The translations under genes and the position numbers were made by a program. DNA of 24,261 nt, from contig JBBIMP010000059.1 in assembly GCA_037444305.1 (NCBI GenBank), forward strand, positions 1 through 24,261, given 5' to 3'. The notes below the pieces were generated by a model that saw only the letters and a list, made by a program, of their open reading frames with translations, made no database searches and was not told the origin of the DNA. Numbering within the stretch: position 1 is the stretch's first letter; every line of letters starts with the position of its first letter. Source of the stretch: JBBIMP01 sp037444305. GTDB taxonomy: Bacteria > Acidobacteriota > UBA6911. Shown here piece after piece: positions 1-8,041 of this stretch.

Positions 1-76
<76 letters not shown>

Positions 77-120
77 TCGCTCAGGAAGAGGTTAGCTTGT
101 ACCATTTTTGGCAGGAGGGG

Positions 121-513
121 TCAAGAAACCGGAAGACCATCCTGCCCGCCCGGCTCGCCGATTTCCGCCAGCGCCTCCTCCACCGTGCCGTACAACTCCA
201 GCACCGTGTCCAGGCGCGTCATCTTCATCAGCGTCGAAACCTTGTCCGATATGTTGCAGATCCGCACCCGCCCGCCGGCCTTGCGCACCGACAGATGACA
301 CCGGATCAGCCGCCCCAGCTCGGACGAGTCCAGGTAGGGCAGGAGCTCCAGGTTGATCAGCACCTGGTCGCAGCCTTCTCGGACCAGCTCGTCAAACCTG
401 TCCCGCAGGCTCAGCTCCAGGCTCCCCTTCAGCCTCCCCTTGGGGGAAATGATCGTGACGCGGCCGATCCGCCGCTCCTCGTAGTCCGCTCCGTCGTGCA
501 CAACCCCGTCCAT
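121..513 (-). CDS. STAS-domain protein (anti-sigma factor antagonist-like)
   Basis: A 130-residue single-domain protein with the pattern of STAS proteins such as SpoIIAA/RsbV. A beta-strand start (GRVTIISPKGRL) is followed by the signature LPYLDSSELGRLI (about residues 58-70), where Ser63 lies in the D-S-S position that partner kinases phosphorylate in the family. An alternating beta/alpha second half includes RVRICNISDKV. Such proteins bind anti-sigma or switch kinases in the cytoplasm. The start ATG shares one base with the stop of the cysteine desulfurase (TGATG), so translation is probably coupled. No partner kinase or sigma factor is in the window, so the specific pathway is unknown. Confidence 0.85.
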   Translation of the reverse strand: MDGVVHDGADYEERRIGRVTIISPKGRLKGSLELSLRDRFDELVREGCDQVLINLELLPYLDSSELGRLIRCHLSVRKAGGRVRICNISDKVSTLMKMTRLDTVLELYGTVEEALAEIGEPGGQDGLPVS

Positions 514-1703
514 CACCGCAAACCCCTTCCCTCGCCTGCATGCGCCCGGCCCGAAAGACCGCGCAACCGCTCCACCACCCTGGCCAGCGCCTCCACCGTC
601 CGCTCGATCTCCCCCTCCGACGTGTGCCGGCTGAGGCTGAACCGCAGCGACCCCTGCACCACCTCCTGCCGCAAGCCCATGGCCGTCAGCACGTGCGACG
701 GCTCGATCGATCCCGATGAGCAGGCCGAACCGGTCGACAGCGCAATCCCCTCCAGATCCATCGCGATCACCGCCGCCTCGCCCTCGACGCGCTCGAACGA
801 CATGCTGGACACCGTGGGCAGCCGCCCGCCCGACCCGTTCACCCCCACGCCAGGAATCAGCTCCGCCACCCTGCGTTCCAGCCGATCCCTCAACCCGGCC
901 ACCCGCCCGGCCATTTCCGGCAGCCGTGCCCGCGCCAGCCTTGCAGCCACACCCAGCCCGGCAATCGCGGGGACGTTCTCCGTTCCCGCGCGCCTCCGGC
1001 GCTCGTGCGACCCGCCCGTCATGAACGGCGTGAACCTGCACCCCTTCCGAATCCAGAGCGCTCCGATACCCTTCGGCCCGTGAAATTTGTGGCCCGACAG
1101 CGACAGCAGGTCGACGCCCAGCACCTCCACGTCGAGCGGGACCTTTCCGACCGACTGCACGGCGTCGGTGTGCATCGCGATTCCCCGCTCTCGCGCCATT
1201 TTCGCGATCTCGGCCACGGGCTGGATCACTCCGGTCTCGTTGTTGGAGTGCATCACGGATATCAGGATCGTACGATCGGTGACGGCCGCCGCCGCCGCCT
1301 CCGGAGCGACGGCTCCTGACTGCCCAACCGGCAGATACGTCACCTCCGCGCCCGCAGCCTCCAACACCTTGCACGTGGCCAGAACGGCGGGGTGCTCGAT
1401 CCTCGTCGTGATGATGTGGTTGCCGCGCCCCTGGGCGCTGCGGAAGATGCCCCACAGCGCCGCGTTATCCGATTCGGTCCCCCCGGAGGTGAACACCACA
1501 TCCCGCGGCTCGGCCCCAAGGAGCCCGGCAATTTCGCAGCGCGAATCCTCCACCAGGGTCCTCGCCTTCTGCCCGCAGGTGTGAATCGAACTGGCGTTGC
1601 CGTAGTTCTGCGACAGCGCCGCGACCACCGCCTCGACGACCTCGGGGTCGGCACGCGTGGTGGCACTGTTGTCCAGGTATATCTGCGATTTCAAATCGGG
1701 CAT
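513..1703 (-). CDS. Cysteine desulfurase (NifS/IscS family)
   Basis: A PLP-dependent enzyme that takes sulfur from cysteine, giving alanine and an enzyme persulfide for Fe-S clusters or thio-modification. The 396-residue product is of usual family length and has all key sites: N-terminal IYLDNSATT, SGGTESDN (73-80), His104 in RIEHPAV, SNNETG (153-158), the PLP lysine Lys206 in SGHKFHGPKG, and the persulfide Cys328 in STGSACSSG. The short SACSSG loop without extra insertion fits group I (NifS/IscS) enzymes. I chose ATG at 1703 over an in-frame TTG at 1739. The family begins close to the YLDNSATT motif, and a candidate promoter lies between 1729 and 1758. No IscU, IscR or MnmA neighbour is visible, so the sulfur acceptor is open. 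It overlaps the STAS gene by one base. Confidence 0.93.
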   Translation of the reverse strand: MPDLKSQIYLDNSATTRADPEVVEAVVAALSQNYGNASSIHTCGQKARTLVEDSRCEIAGLLGAEPRDVVFTSGGTESDNAALWGIFRSAQGRGNHIITTRIEHPAVLATCKVLEAAGAEVTYLPVGQSGAVAPEAAAAAVTDRTILISVMHSNNETGVIQPVAEIAKMARERGIAMHTDAVQSVGKVPLDVEVLGVDLLSLSGHKFHGPKGIGALWIRKGCRFTPFMTGGSHERRRRAGTENVPAIAGLGVAARLARARLPEMAGRVAGLRDRLERRVAELIPGVGVNGSGGRLPTVSSMSFERVEGEAAVIAMDLEGIALSTGSACSSGSIEPSHVLTAMGLRQEVVQGSLRFSLSRHTSEGEIERTVEALARVVERLRGLSGRAHAGEGRGLR

Positions 1704-1728
1704 CCCGTATGAGTAAAGGTCAGGTTTT

Positions 1729-1758
1729 ACGATAGCCAAGGGCTTTTGCCCGAGTCAA
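1729..1758 (-). promoter_or_regulatory. Candidate sigma-70-type promoter of the cysteine desulfurase
   Basis: On the minus strand TTGACT (1758-1753) is separated by 18 bases from TATCGT (1734-1729), matching 5/6 and 4/6 of the consensus. Transcription would begin near 1722, about 20 bases before the chosen ATG at 1703. The spacer contains GGGC-AAAA-GCCC (1751-1740), a small inverted repeat that could be a repressor site. Prediction by eye only. Confidence 0.35.
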
Positions 1759-1796
1759 GGTGCGTATAGTCCAGGGCACAGGAAATAAATACATTA

Positions 1797-1825
1797 CACT
1801 GAGAAGCACAGAGAGCACGGAGCAC
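1797..1825. repeat. CACGGA-type short-period intergenic repeat (copy A)
   Basis: The stretch ACACTGAGAAG/CACAGAGAG/CACGGAGCAC repeats a CAC(A/G)GAG core at about 9-10 base spacing. Related short-period CACGGA tracts occur at 8665-8694 and 23245-23264 in other intergenic regions of this window. No protein-coding potential is seen. The remainder of the 280-base gap between the divergent genes holds only the candidate promoter and the ribosome binding site of the next gene. Confidence 0.45.
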
Positions 1826-1986
1826 AAAACGGGTATCCTTCAAGGGACTGATATGGACCGTTGTCAGAACCGCTTGGCATCAAACCCGGGCATGGGCGGG
1901 TAGAATGTCAACGGGTCTGGTGCGCCGAAGCATTTGGATGAAGGCGGCCACGATAAGCATTGTGTCGCCTATTTGAGGAGGATGCC

Positions 1987-3519
1987 ATGAAGAACTGCCG
2001 GCCCATCCTGTTGTCCCTTGCCCTGATAGTTCCTGCGGCCTCATCCCTGCTTCCCCAGGGGGAGCCTGGCCATTCGGGCTCCACGCCGCAATTCACGCTG
2101 CATCAGCCTGAGCTGTTCCGGGACGGCGGCTCGCTGACCAACGCCATCGCCGACTACGACAACGACGGCGACCTGGACATCTTCGTGGGTTTCAGCAACA
2201 AGCCGAACCGCCTCTACCGAAACGACAATGGGACCTTTGTGGATGTTGCCAAAGAGATAGGGCTCGCCGATGTCGGCGTCATCCGGGCCGCCGCATGGGG
2301 CGACTACGACGGCGACGGGCACATCGACCTTCTCATTGCGTCGGTGTCCGGCGAAGACAGGTGGATCCGGCTATACCGCAACGGGGGAAACGGCTCACGC
2401 TTCGCCGACGCAACCGCAGCCGCCGGCCTCCAACTCAGCGGAAACTTCCGGCAGGCCTCATGGGTCGATTTCGACAGCGACGGCGACCTCGACCTCTTCC
2501 TGGCGCTGCGCGACAAGGCGAACGTGCTGTTCCGGAATGACGACGGCAAGTTCCTCGATGTCGCCAAGGAGGTCGGCCTGGACGATTCCCGCCGGAGCGT
2601 AGGGGCTGTCTGGTTCGACTACGACAAGGACGGCGACCTGGACCTCTATGTCGCCAACATGGACGGCGACGCCAACGGCCTCTTCCGCAACGACGGCAGC
2701 CGGTTTGTGGATGTCGCCGCGGAACTCGGCGTGGAGAGCGGCGGCCGAACCCTCGGTTCGGCACTGTTCGGGACCGTCCGGCCCTCCCTGGCCGATTACG
2801 ACAACGACGGCAACCTCGACATCTTCTGCGCCAACTACGGTCCCAACGGGCTCTTCCGGAATCTGGACGGCAGGAAGTTCGTCAATACGGCCCCCGGCTT
2901 CGGCCTGGCCGTGGACAACTGTTACGACAGCGGCCTCTGGGGCGACTGGGACAACGACGGGCGCATCGATCTGTACGTCAACGGAACGATCACGCGGGGG
3001 CGGAGCTTCGAGGATTTTCTCTACCGCAACGATGAGACACGGTTCTCCGACGTCACGCCGGAAATCCTCCGCAAGAACGACGCCGACCACGGCGCCCAGT
3101 GGTTCGACTTCGACAGGGACGGCGACCTCGACCTGGCCCTCACGGGCGCCGCGGCGGACGGGATGCACCGCCTGCTGCGCAACAACCTGGACGCGGACAG
3201 GGCGAAACGATCGCTGCAGGTGCTTGTGCTCGACCCCAGGGGCAGCCTCACCAGGGCCGGCACGGAGATCCGCCTGTACGAGAGCGCAACGAAGAAGGTC
3301 CTCGGCACCGGTCTTATGGACACGGGCTCGGGGTACAACTCGCAGAACGCCATGCCCGTGCACTTCGGCTTGCCCCGGGAAGGCGCGGTCGATGTTGAAA
3401 TCACCTCCATGACCAAAAAAGGAAGGGCGAGCGTCCGGCTGCCGGGCATCGATCCCAGGAATTACCTCGGGCGGCACCTCGCTGTGAGGACCGATCAGGA
3501 CGGAACGATTGCGAAGTAG
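1987..3519 (+). CDS. Secreted FG-GAP/VCBS-repeat beta-propeller with ASPIC/UnbV C-terminus
   Basis: The 510-residue product begins with a signal peptide (MKNCRPILLSLALIVPAASS). It then has at least six calcium-binding-like FG-GAP repeats of the form DYDNDGDLDI, DYDGDGHIDL, DFDSDGDLDL, DYDKDGDLDL, DYDNDGNLDI, DWDNDGRIDL and DFDRDGDLDL, each followed by a LFRN or LYRN turn. The last ~100 residues carry the ASPIC/UnbV pattern (RAGTEIRLYE, GSGYNSQN, VHFGL), as in CRTAC1-like proteins. It is probably an extracellular or periplasmic propeller; the ligand is unknown. The start is set by GAGGAGG at 1975-1981, five bases before ATG 1987; an in-frame start at 1960 has no such site. It stands alone on its strand upstream, with the SAM hydrolase 73 bases downstream. 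Confidence 0.9.
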   Translation: MKNCRPILLSLALIVPAASSLLPQGEPGHSGSTPQFTLHQPELFRDGGSLTNAIADYDNDGDLDIFVGFSNKPNRLYRNDNGTFVDVAKEIGLADVGVIRAAAWGDYDGDGHIDLLIASVSGEDRWIRLYRNGGNGSRFADATAAAGLQLSGNFRQASWVDFDSDGDLDLFLALRDKANVLFRNDDGKFLDVAKEVGLDDSRRSVGAVWFDYDKDGDLDLYVANMDGDANGLFRNDGSRFVDVAAELGVESGGRTLGSALFGTVRPSLADYDNDGNLDIFCANYGPNGLFRNLDGRKFVNTAPGFGLAVDNCYDSGLWGDWDNDGRIDLYVNGTITRGRSFEDFLYRNDETRFSDVTPEILRKNDADHGAQWFDFDRDGDLDLALTGAAADGMHRLLRNNLDADRAKRSLQVLVLDPRGSLTRAGTEIRLYESATKKVLGTGLMDTGSGYNSQNAMPVHFGLPREGAVDVEITSMTKKGRASVRLPGIDPRNYLGRHLAVRTDQDGTIAK

Positions 3520-3592
3520 CGGGCGTCCACCTGTTCGGGAGAGCCGGCCGGCTCGTGGTAAACTCGGGATCAACGGACCCCGGGAGCCAGCC

Positions 3593-4399
3593 ATGACAAG
3601 CGAGAGGCGACTTGTAACCCTTCTCACCGACTTCGGATTGCGGGATCACTTCGTGGCCGCCATGAAGGGCGTGATGCTCGGGGTGAACCCTGAGCTGACC
3701 TTCATCGACATCACCCACTCGATCCCGCCCCACGACATTCAGAGCGGCGCGTTCGCGCTCTGCCAGGCATACTCCTGTTTTCCTCCGGGAACGATTCACC
3801 TCGCCGTGGTCGATCCGGGGGTCGGCACCGCGCGCAAGGCGCTCGTCGCCGCCGTCGGCGGGCACTTCTTCGTCGCCCCGGACAACGGCCTCCTGAGCTA
3901 TGTTTTTGCCGGGGAAGAATCGCGGCAGGTTTACGAAATCACCGAGGCGCACTATTTCCGCAAGCCCGTGTCCAAGACGTTTCACGGGCGTGACATCTTC
4001 TCGCCCGTGGCGGCCTGGATCAGCCGTGACGTTCCCCTTGACCGCTTCGGCCCGCCCATCACGCAGCTGGTGGAGCTGGAGATCCCGGAGCTCAGGCGCG
4101 TGCGCGACACGCTGATAGAAGCCACCGTCCTGGCCGTCGACCACTTCGGCAACCTGGTGACCAACCTCAAACCCGCCGACATCCCGGCCTACGGCGACGG
4201 AGCCGGCAGGCCCTGCCGCCTGCTTGTGGCGCAGCGCGAGATCAACCGCTTCCGGACGACCTTCGGTGAGGGGAGCCCGGGGGAGATCTTCGTCGTACCG
4301 GGATCGACCGGCTTCCTGGAAATCGTGGTTCGCGGGGGCTCGGCCGCCGCTGAATTGAACGTCGGCCCCGGCGCGAAGGTCGGCGTCATCCTCGGCTGA
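3593..4399 (+). CDS. S-adenosyl-L-methionine hydrolase (DUF62 / SAM hydroxide adenosyltransferase)
   Basis: A cytoplasmic enzyme expected to split S-adenosylmethionine with water into adenosine and methionine. The 268-residue product has the family hallmarks in order: TLLTDFGLRDHFVAAMKG (9-26), FIDITHSIPPHDIQSGA (37-53), VVDPGVGTAR (72-81), FVAPDNGLLS (93-102), FHGRDIFSPVAAW (130-142), and a C-terminal beta domain with DHFGNLVTNL. Asp74, Arg81 and His131 have almost the spacing of the Asp-Arg-His triad known for the family, so it is probably active as a hydrolase rather than a chlorinase or fluorinase; residues alone do not prove that. ATG 3593 follows CGGGAG and begins right before the first motif. 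The DUF72 gene follows after 21 bases, so the two may be co-transcribed. Confidence 0.92.
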   Translation: MTSERRLVTLLTDFGLRDHFVAAMKGVMLGVNPELTFIDITHSIPPHDIQSGAFALCQAYSCFPPGTIHLAVVDPGVGTARKALVAAVGGHFFVAPDNGLLSYVFAGEESRQVYEITEAHYFRKPVSKTFHGRDIFSPVAAWISRDVPLDRFGPPITQLVELEIPELRRVRDTLIEATVLAVDHFGNLVTNLKPADIPAYGDGAGRPCRLLVAQREINRFRTTFGEGSPGEIFVVPGSTGFLEIVVRGGSAAAELNVGPGAKVGVILG

Positions 4400-4420
4400 A
4401 TCCCCGTCACGTTTGCGCTT

Positions 4421-5335
4421 ATGACGAGACCCGCACAAGGATCGCTGTTTCAATCCCCTGCGCGCGACACTGCGCTCCGGGTCGGCCCGGCCGGGTGGAA
4501 CTACGCCGATTGGGAAGGCATCGTCTACCCGCCCGGCCATGCGGGCTCCTTCGATCCGCTCGCATTCCTGGCCGACTATTTCGACACCGTCGAAATCAAC
4601 AGCTCGTTCTACGCCGTTCCGCGGCCCGAGTCCGCGGCGGCGTGGGCCCGCCGCGTGGCCAACAACCCCCGGTTCCGCTTCACAGCCAAGGTGTGGCAGC
4701 GCCTGACCCACGAGCGAAGGGAGGCTTCGCCCGCTTCGCTGCGGGAGGACTGCGGCCTGGTCCGCCGCTCCATGACGCCGCTGGCCGAGGCCGGCGTGCT
4801 CGGCGCGCTCCTGCTCCAGTTTCCCTGGAGCTTCCGCTGCACGCCGGAGAATGTCGCGCACCTCGAGATTCTCTTCGAAGGCCTCCGCGGCTTTCCGCTG
4901 GCCGTTGAGGTGCGGCACGGAAGCTGGGACCGGGAGTCGTTTTTCGATTTTCTCCGCTCGAACGGGGCGGCCTTCTGCAACATCGACCAGCCGGTGATCG
5001 GCGAGTCCTTGAAGCCCGGTTGCCGGGTGACCTCGCCGCTCGGCTATTTCCGGCTGCACGGCCGCAACTACCGGACCTGGTTTGCCGAGGATGCGGGGCG
5101 GGATGCCCGCTACGATTACCTCTACACGGCCGCGGAGGTGCGCCAGGTTTCGCGCCTGGTTCGCAAGGTCAGGCAGGAGGCGGAGGAAACCTACGCGATC
5201 ACCAACAACCACTTCCGCGGCCAGGCGCTGGTAAACGCGCTGGACATCCTGGAGGAGCTCGATATCAGCCGGCCTGCCGTCCCGCCGCTGCTGGCCCAGG
5301 CGTATCCGGAGCGCTTCCCGCCGTCCTCAAGGTGA
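4421..5335 (+). CDS. DUF72 (YecE-like) protein
   Basis: The 304-residue product matches the DUF72/YecE TIM-barrel-like family. It has LRVGPAGWNYADWEGIVYP near the N-terminus, YFDTVEINSSFYAVPRPESAAAWA, FRFTAKVWQRLTH, LLLQFPWSF, LAVEVRHGSW, and the C-terminal FRLHGRN...AITNNHFRGQALVNAL. The biochemical role of this family is not established. Length is slightly above the usual 240-300 residues because of a short N-terminal extension (about 15 residues before LRVG). No clear ribosome binding site precedes ATG 4421, 21 bases after the SAM hydrolase stop, which suggests coupling to that gene. Confidence 0.88.
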   Translation: MTRPAQGSLFQSPARDTALRVGPAGWNYADWEGIVYPPGHAGSFDPLAFLADYFDTVEINSSFYAVPRPESAAAWARRVANNPRFRFTAKVWQRLTHERREASPASLREDCGLVRRSMTPLAEAGVLGALLLQFPWSFRCTPENVAHLEILFEGLRGFPLAVEVRHGSWDRESFFDFLRSNGAAFCNIDQPVIGESLKPGCRVTSPLGYFRLHGRNYRTWFAEDAGRDARYDYLYTAAEVRQVSRLVRKVRQEAEETYAITNNHFRGQALVNALDILEELDISRPAVPPLLAQAYPERFPPSSR

Positions 5336-5475
5336 GCATTTTCGGGGATTCAGACCATGGGATTCGATTCAATGTGGAGCTGCAGGAGGAGGCTTCGTCC
5401 CGGCAACTCGAGCGTGACCAGGAAACAATGTGGACAGCTTGTGTCGACGCCGTCTCACTCGCGGGAGTTTTTGGG

Positions 5476-5505
5476 TGGACACTTCCCGACACTCAATGGT
5501 ATAAA
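5476..5505 (+). promoter_or_regulatory. Candidate sigma-70 promoter of tRNA-Phe
   Basis: TGGACA (5476-5481) and TATAAA (5500-5505) each match 5/6 of the consensus and are 18 bases apart. A start near 5512 would leave a leader of about 25 bases before the tRNA at 5538. The stretch between the DUF72 stop and this promoter shows no other feature. Confidence 0.55.
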
Positions 5506-5537
5506 TCTCGCTCTTCCAAGACTGGCTGCAGCATGAT

Positions 5538-5613
<76 letters not shown>

Positions 5614-5618
5614 CCTCC

Positions 5619-5643
5619 AAACCCGCGTCCGTCAAGGGTTTTT
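5619..5643 (+). terminator. Weak candidate intrinsic terminator after tRNA-Phe
   Basis: AAACCC (5619-5624) pairs with GGGTTT (5636-5641) across an 11-base loop and runs into TTTTT (5639-5643), six bases after the tRNA CCA. The stem is short and part of the T tract is used in it, so strength is doubtful. Confidence 0.3.
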
Positions 5644-5918
5644 AGACTTTAGGTAGGGCGATGCGCGCCCGGCTGTTCCTTGCAGACTCGGAAACTGTAA
5701 TCGTCGTTGTGCCCTTTGCTCCCCGTTCCATCAATGGGCCTCTTGAAGCCTTTTGGTTGCGTATTCAGAAATTTCTCCGGGTAGCGTTTTGAAATCGCCT
5801 CGTCAGAAGCCCGTCATTGAACGATCTCGATGGAGGCCATATCCGAATATGGTCTGGTTTAGGCTACGCTATGCAGGTAGGATTGCTAATCAATAAAGGA
5901 TTAGAGCGGGAATTGATC
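5644..5918. other. Non-coding start of the AT-rich segment
   Basis: No convincing gene is seen here. The base composition falls from the GC-rich level of the flanks to near balance. The only structure noted is the inverted repeat CCATAT-CCGA-ATATGG at 5837-5852, which could be an operator for the next gene. An in-frame TTG (5817) and ATG (5871) would extend the PAP2 gene into this stretch but lack ribosome binding sites. Confidence 0.35.
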
Positions 5919-6734
5919 ATGTTTCAGCCGGTGGAATGGTTCACGCATGGTTATTTTGTTTTTTTCAGCTGCTATGCCTGGTTCAAAGAACTGACGCGCG
6001 GTCAACGGATCAAAATAACGCTGTTGGGACTCTTGGGGATTTTGATCACGGTGATCGTTGCCGTGCTGGATAAAGGTTCGACAAAATCCATACATGTGAT
6101 CCGGGATTTTTTACCGGCTTTGATCATGCTGATTGCGTACTGGCAATCCGGTTGTTTTTACCGGCAACCTAATCTGAAATTGCAAAATAGATTGGTTGAA
6201 TTTGACAGAAAAGTTGCCTCGCTCCTGAGCGAACTTCATCTATCCGACAGAACGCAGCGATGGTTGCATCATTATTTGGAGAGCGCATATCTGTTTTGTT
6301 ATCCGATGGTTCCGCTGGGAATTATCATTCTTTACTTTTTGAAGTTGCAATCGCAAATTCCCGAATTCTGGGAAGTGGTGATACCTCCATCATTTATTTG
6401 TTATGCGGCAGTCTCTTTTGTACAGACTCTTCCTCCGCGAACGCTGGAAGCGGAAATGCCAGGAAAAAGAGGAAGAGTTCAAATTTTTAATATGGGAATC
6501 GTCCGGCATGCAAGCATTCAAATCAACACGTTTCCCAGCGCACACGCAGCTGCATCCATAGCGGTTGCGCTCGCGATCACCCAAGTTGCTCCGTTGATCG
6601 GCATTCTTCTCATCTGGCTGGCTCTCAGTATTTCGGCGGCGGCTGCGGGTTGCAGATATCACTTCACGGCCGATGTCGTGCTGGGCACTGTCATTTCTGT
6701 AATTTGGTTTGTGTTGCTTCGGTTGTTCGAGTGA
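5919..6734 (+). CDS. PAP2-type membrane phosphatase
   Basis: The 271-residue product is an integral membrane protein with about six hydrophobic segments. It carries the PAP2 active-site blocks: TFPSAHAA (204-211; Ser207, His209) and CRYHFTADVVLG (245-256; His248, Asp252). Relatives dephosphorylate lipid phosphates or polyprenyl diphosphates, or transfer head groups, at the outer face of the inner membrane. The Arg normally six residues before the catalytic His is absent, although Arg246 lies two before it as in other YHxxxD-type PAP2 proteins. Substrate is unknown. ATG 5919 is preceded by GAGCGGGA; earlier in-frame starts (5871, 5817) are possible. Base composition is far more AT-rich than the flanking genes, consistent with transfer. 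It is convergent with the radical SAM gene, 31 bases apart. Confidence 0.8.
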   Translation: MFQPVEWFTHGYFVFFSCYAWFKELTRGQRIKITLLGLLGILITVIVAVLDKGSTKSIHVIRDFLPALIMLIAYWQSGCFYRQPNLKLQNRLVEFDRKVASLLSELHLSDRTQRWLHHYLESAYLFCYPMVPLGIIILYFLKLQSQIPEFWEVVIPPSFICYAAVSFVQTLPPRTLEAEMPGKRGRVQIFNMGIVRHASIQINTFPSAHAAASIAVALAITQVAPLIGILLIWLALSISAAAAGCRYHFTADVVLGTVISVIWFVLLRLFE

Positions 6735-6765
6735 AAGGATCCGGCGGCGCTTAAGGAACTAAGCT

Positions 6766-7920
6766 TCAGTTATGCTGCTGGACGCCGAATAGCCTTTCGG
6801 CAGCTCTGCGAAGGATGCGTTTTCCGCTGCTATTCTGATTCCCGGGCAGGAAAAGCCACGTAAGGAAACGAACTGGAACGGGCATTCCGGATCGTTCATC
6901 CATTCCGGGTTTTGGCGGAAAGAATCGCACCAGAGCTTCCATCGGTTTTTCACGAAGATGATCGATCATCGCAACGCGATGAACGCACGATATCGCGCAA
7001 AAAGGCGCGCACGGTTTTGCCTTGGCGTATTCTCGCTCCATGTGTTGCTTTGTATATTCCTGAAGCGGAATTGCCGGATAACCGCGCTGTTGTGAACAGT
7101 AATGAACCAGCCCATCTTCGCAAACATAAAGATAGCGAGTCCCAGCTCCGCAATGCCACTGATTGGGTTGCCCCCGGATCAGATTTTCTTGAAATTGTTG
7201 GTAGTAAGCAACATTAAGAAAAGATTTTTCTGCCATCGATCTCGGTTGAGTGTGGATAGAGCTTTGTTTTTCATCGAATGGTTTTACGTGCCCTGATGAA
7301 TCATGAAGGATTCCGATGGTGCTTTTTAATCCGAGTTCCGAAACCCGCTTTGTCACCGCCAGCGCGTCCTCGCCACTCACTCCCGTTCCCAGAACGCTAT
7401 TGATGCTGACCTCGAACTCGGCATATTGCGCAAGCCATTGCAGTTTCTGATCCAACACTTTCAAACTTTTCTTGGACACATCATTCGGAAGAACGTTATC
7501 CACACTGATCTGTAGATAATTCAAGTCGGCTTTGTTGAGTTTCTTGATACGCTCAACCGTCAAAAGGTAACCATTGGTGAGCAGGCCGGAAAGAATGCCT
7601 TTGGAAGAGATGTATTCGATGATTTCTTCGGCGTCCGGATGAAGCAGCGGTTCACCACCACTGATGTGGATGTTTTCTGATCCCAGATCGGAGAGTAGAT
7701 CGATACGCCGCAGCAGCTCTTCTTTTGGAACGGGCTTGGAAAAGTCATCAAATTCATTGCAATACGTGCAGGACAGATTGCAACGGCGGATCGGCACCAG
7801 ATGCACGAGAATCGGATGGTTTTTGGATTTTAATCCGCGGGCAATCATTTTTGCCTCACGGATTCTCCGTTTCATCGCATTCATTTTCTTCTGAAGTGAT
7901 ATTTTCTTGGTGGAATTCAT
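6766..7920 (-). CDS. Radical SAM protein with SPASM-like C-terminus
   Basis: The 384-residue product has the radical SAM cluster motif Cys47-xxx-Cys51-xx-Cys54 (RRCNLSCTYC) and the SAM-binding ISGGEPLLHP (87-94). Its C-terminal cysteines are Cys257, Cys267, Cys275 (WHCGAG, YVCEDGLVHYC) and Cys304, Cys308, Cys312 (PCAPFCAISC), which would bind auxiliary Fe-S clusters as in SPASM/twitch enzymes. Such enzymes often modify peptides or small molecules; the substrate is unknown. No small precursor-peptide gene is evident beside it. The N-terminus is Lys/Arg-rich, which could favour nucleic-acid or membrane contact. ATG 7920 has only a weak ribosome binding site. The gene is AT-rich like the PAP2 gene and convergent with it. 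Confidence 0.85.
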   Translation of the reverse strand: MNSTKKISLQKKMNAMKRRIREAKMIARGLKSKNHPILVHLVPIRRCNLSCTYCNEFDDFSKPVPKEELLRRIDLLSDLGSENIHISGGEPLLHPDAEEIIEYISSKGILSGLLTNGYLLTVERIKKLNKADLNYLQISVDNVLPNDVSKKSLKVLDQKLQWLAQYAEFEVSINSVLGTGVSGEDALAVTKRVSELGLKSTIGILHDSSGHVKPFDEKQSSIHTQPRSMAEKSFLNVAYYQQFQENLIRGQPNQWHCGAGTRYLYVCEDGLVHYCSQQRGYPAIPLQEYTKQHMEREYAKAKPCAPFCAISCVHRVAMIDHLREKPMEALVRFFPPKPGMDERSGMPVPVRFLTWLFLPGNQNSSGKRILRRAAERLFGVQQHN

Positions 7921-7968
7921 CGGTTGACCTGACCGCTGTAGTCCATATTAAGAATAAGGTGCTCCCCA

Positions 7969-7980
7969 TTGTCTAGACAA
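7969..7980. promoter_or_regulatory. 12-bp perfect palindrome upstream of the radical SAM gene
   Basis: TTGTCTAGACAA is a perfect 12-base palindrome about 50 bases upstream of the radical SAM start. On the minus strand TTGTCT, an 18-base gap and TATTCT (both 4/6 of consensus) could form the promoter, so the palindrome would overlap the -35 box as a repressor site would. It also lies at the right edge of the AT-rich segment, so a junction role is possible. Confidence 0.3.
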
Positions 7981-8041
7981 AAAATGAGTCTAAATCTGGA
8001 ATGACCAGCAACGCCGGCGTAATCTCCAGTACATCGTATGC

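Noticed and set aside
514..1455. N-terminal extension of the STAS protein through the cysteine desulfurase region
   Set aside because: The extra ~314 residues are a frame-shifted reading of the desulfurase and are Gly/Arg-rich; the STAS domain begins right at ATG 513.
3401..5212. A 603-codon open frame on the minus strand
   Set aside because: It runs antisense through three genes with clear domains (FG-GAP end, SAM hydrolase, DUF72) and has no domain of its own.
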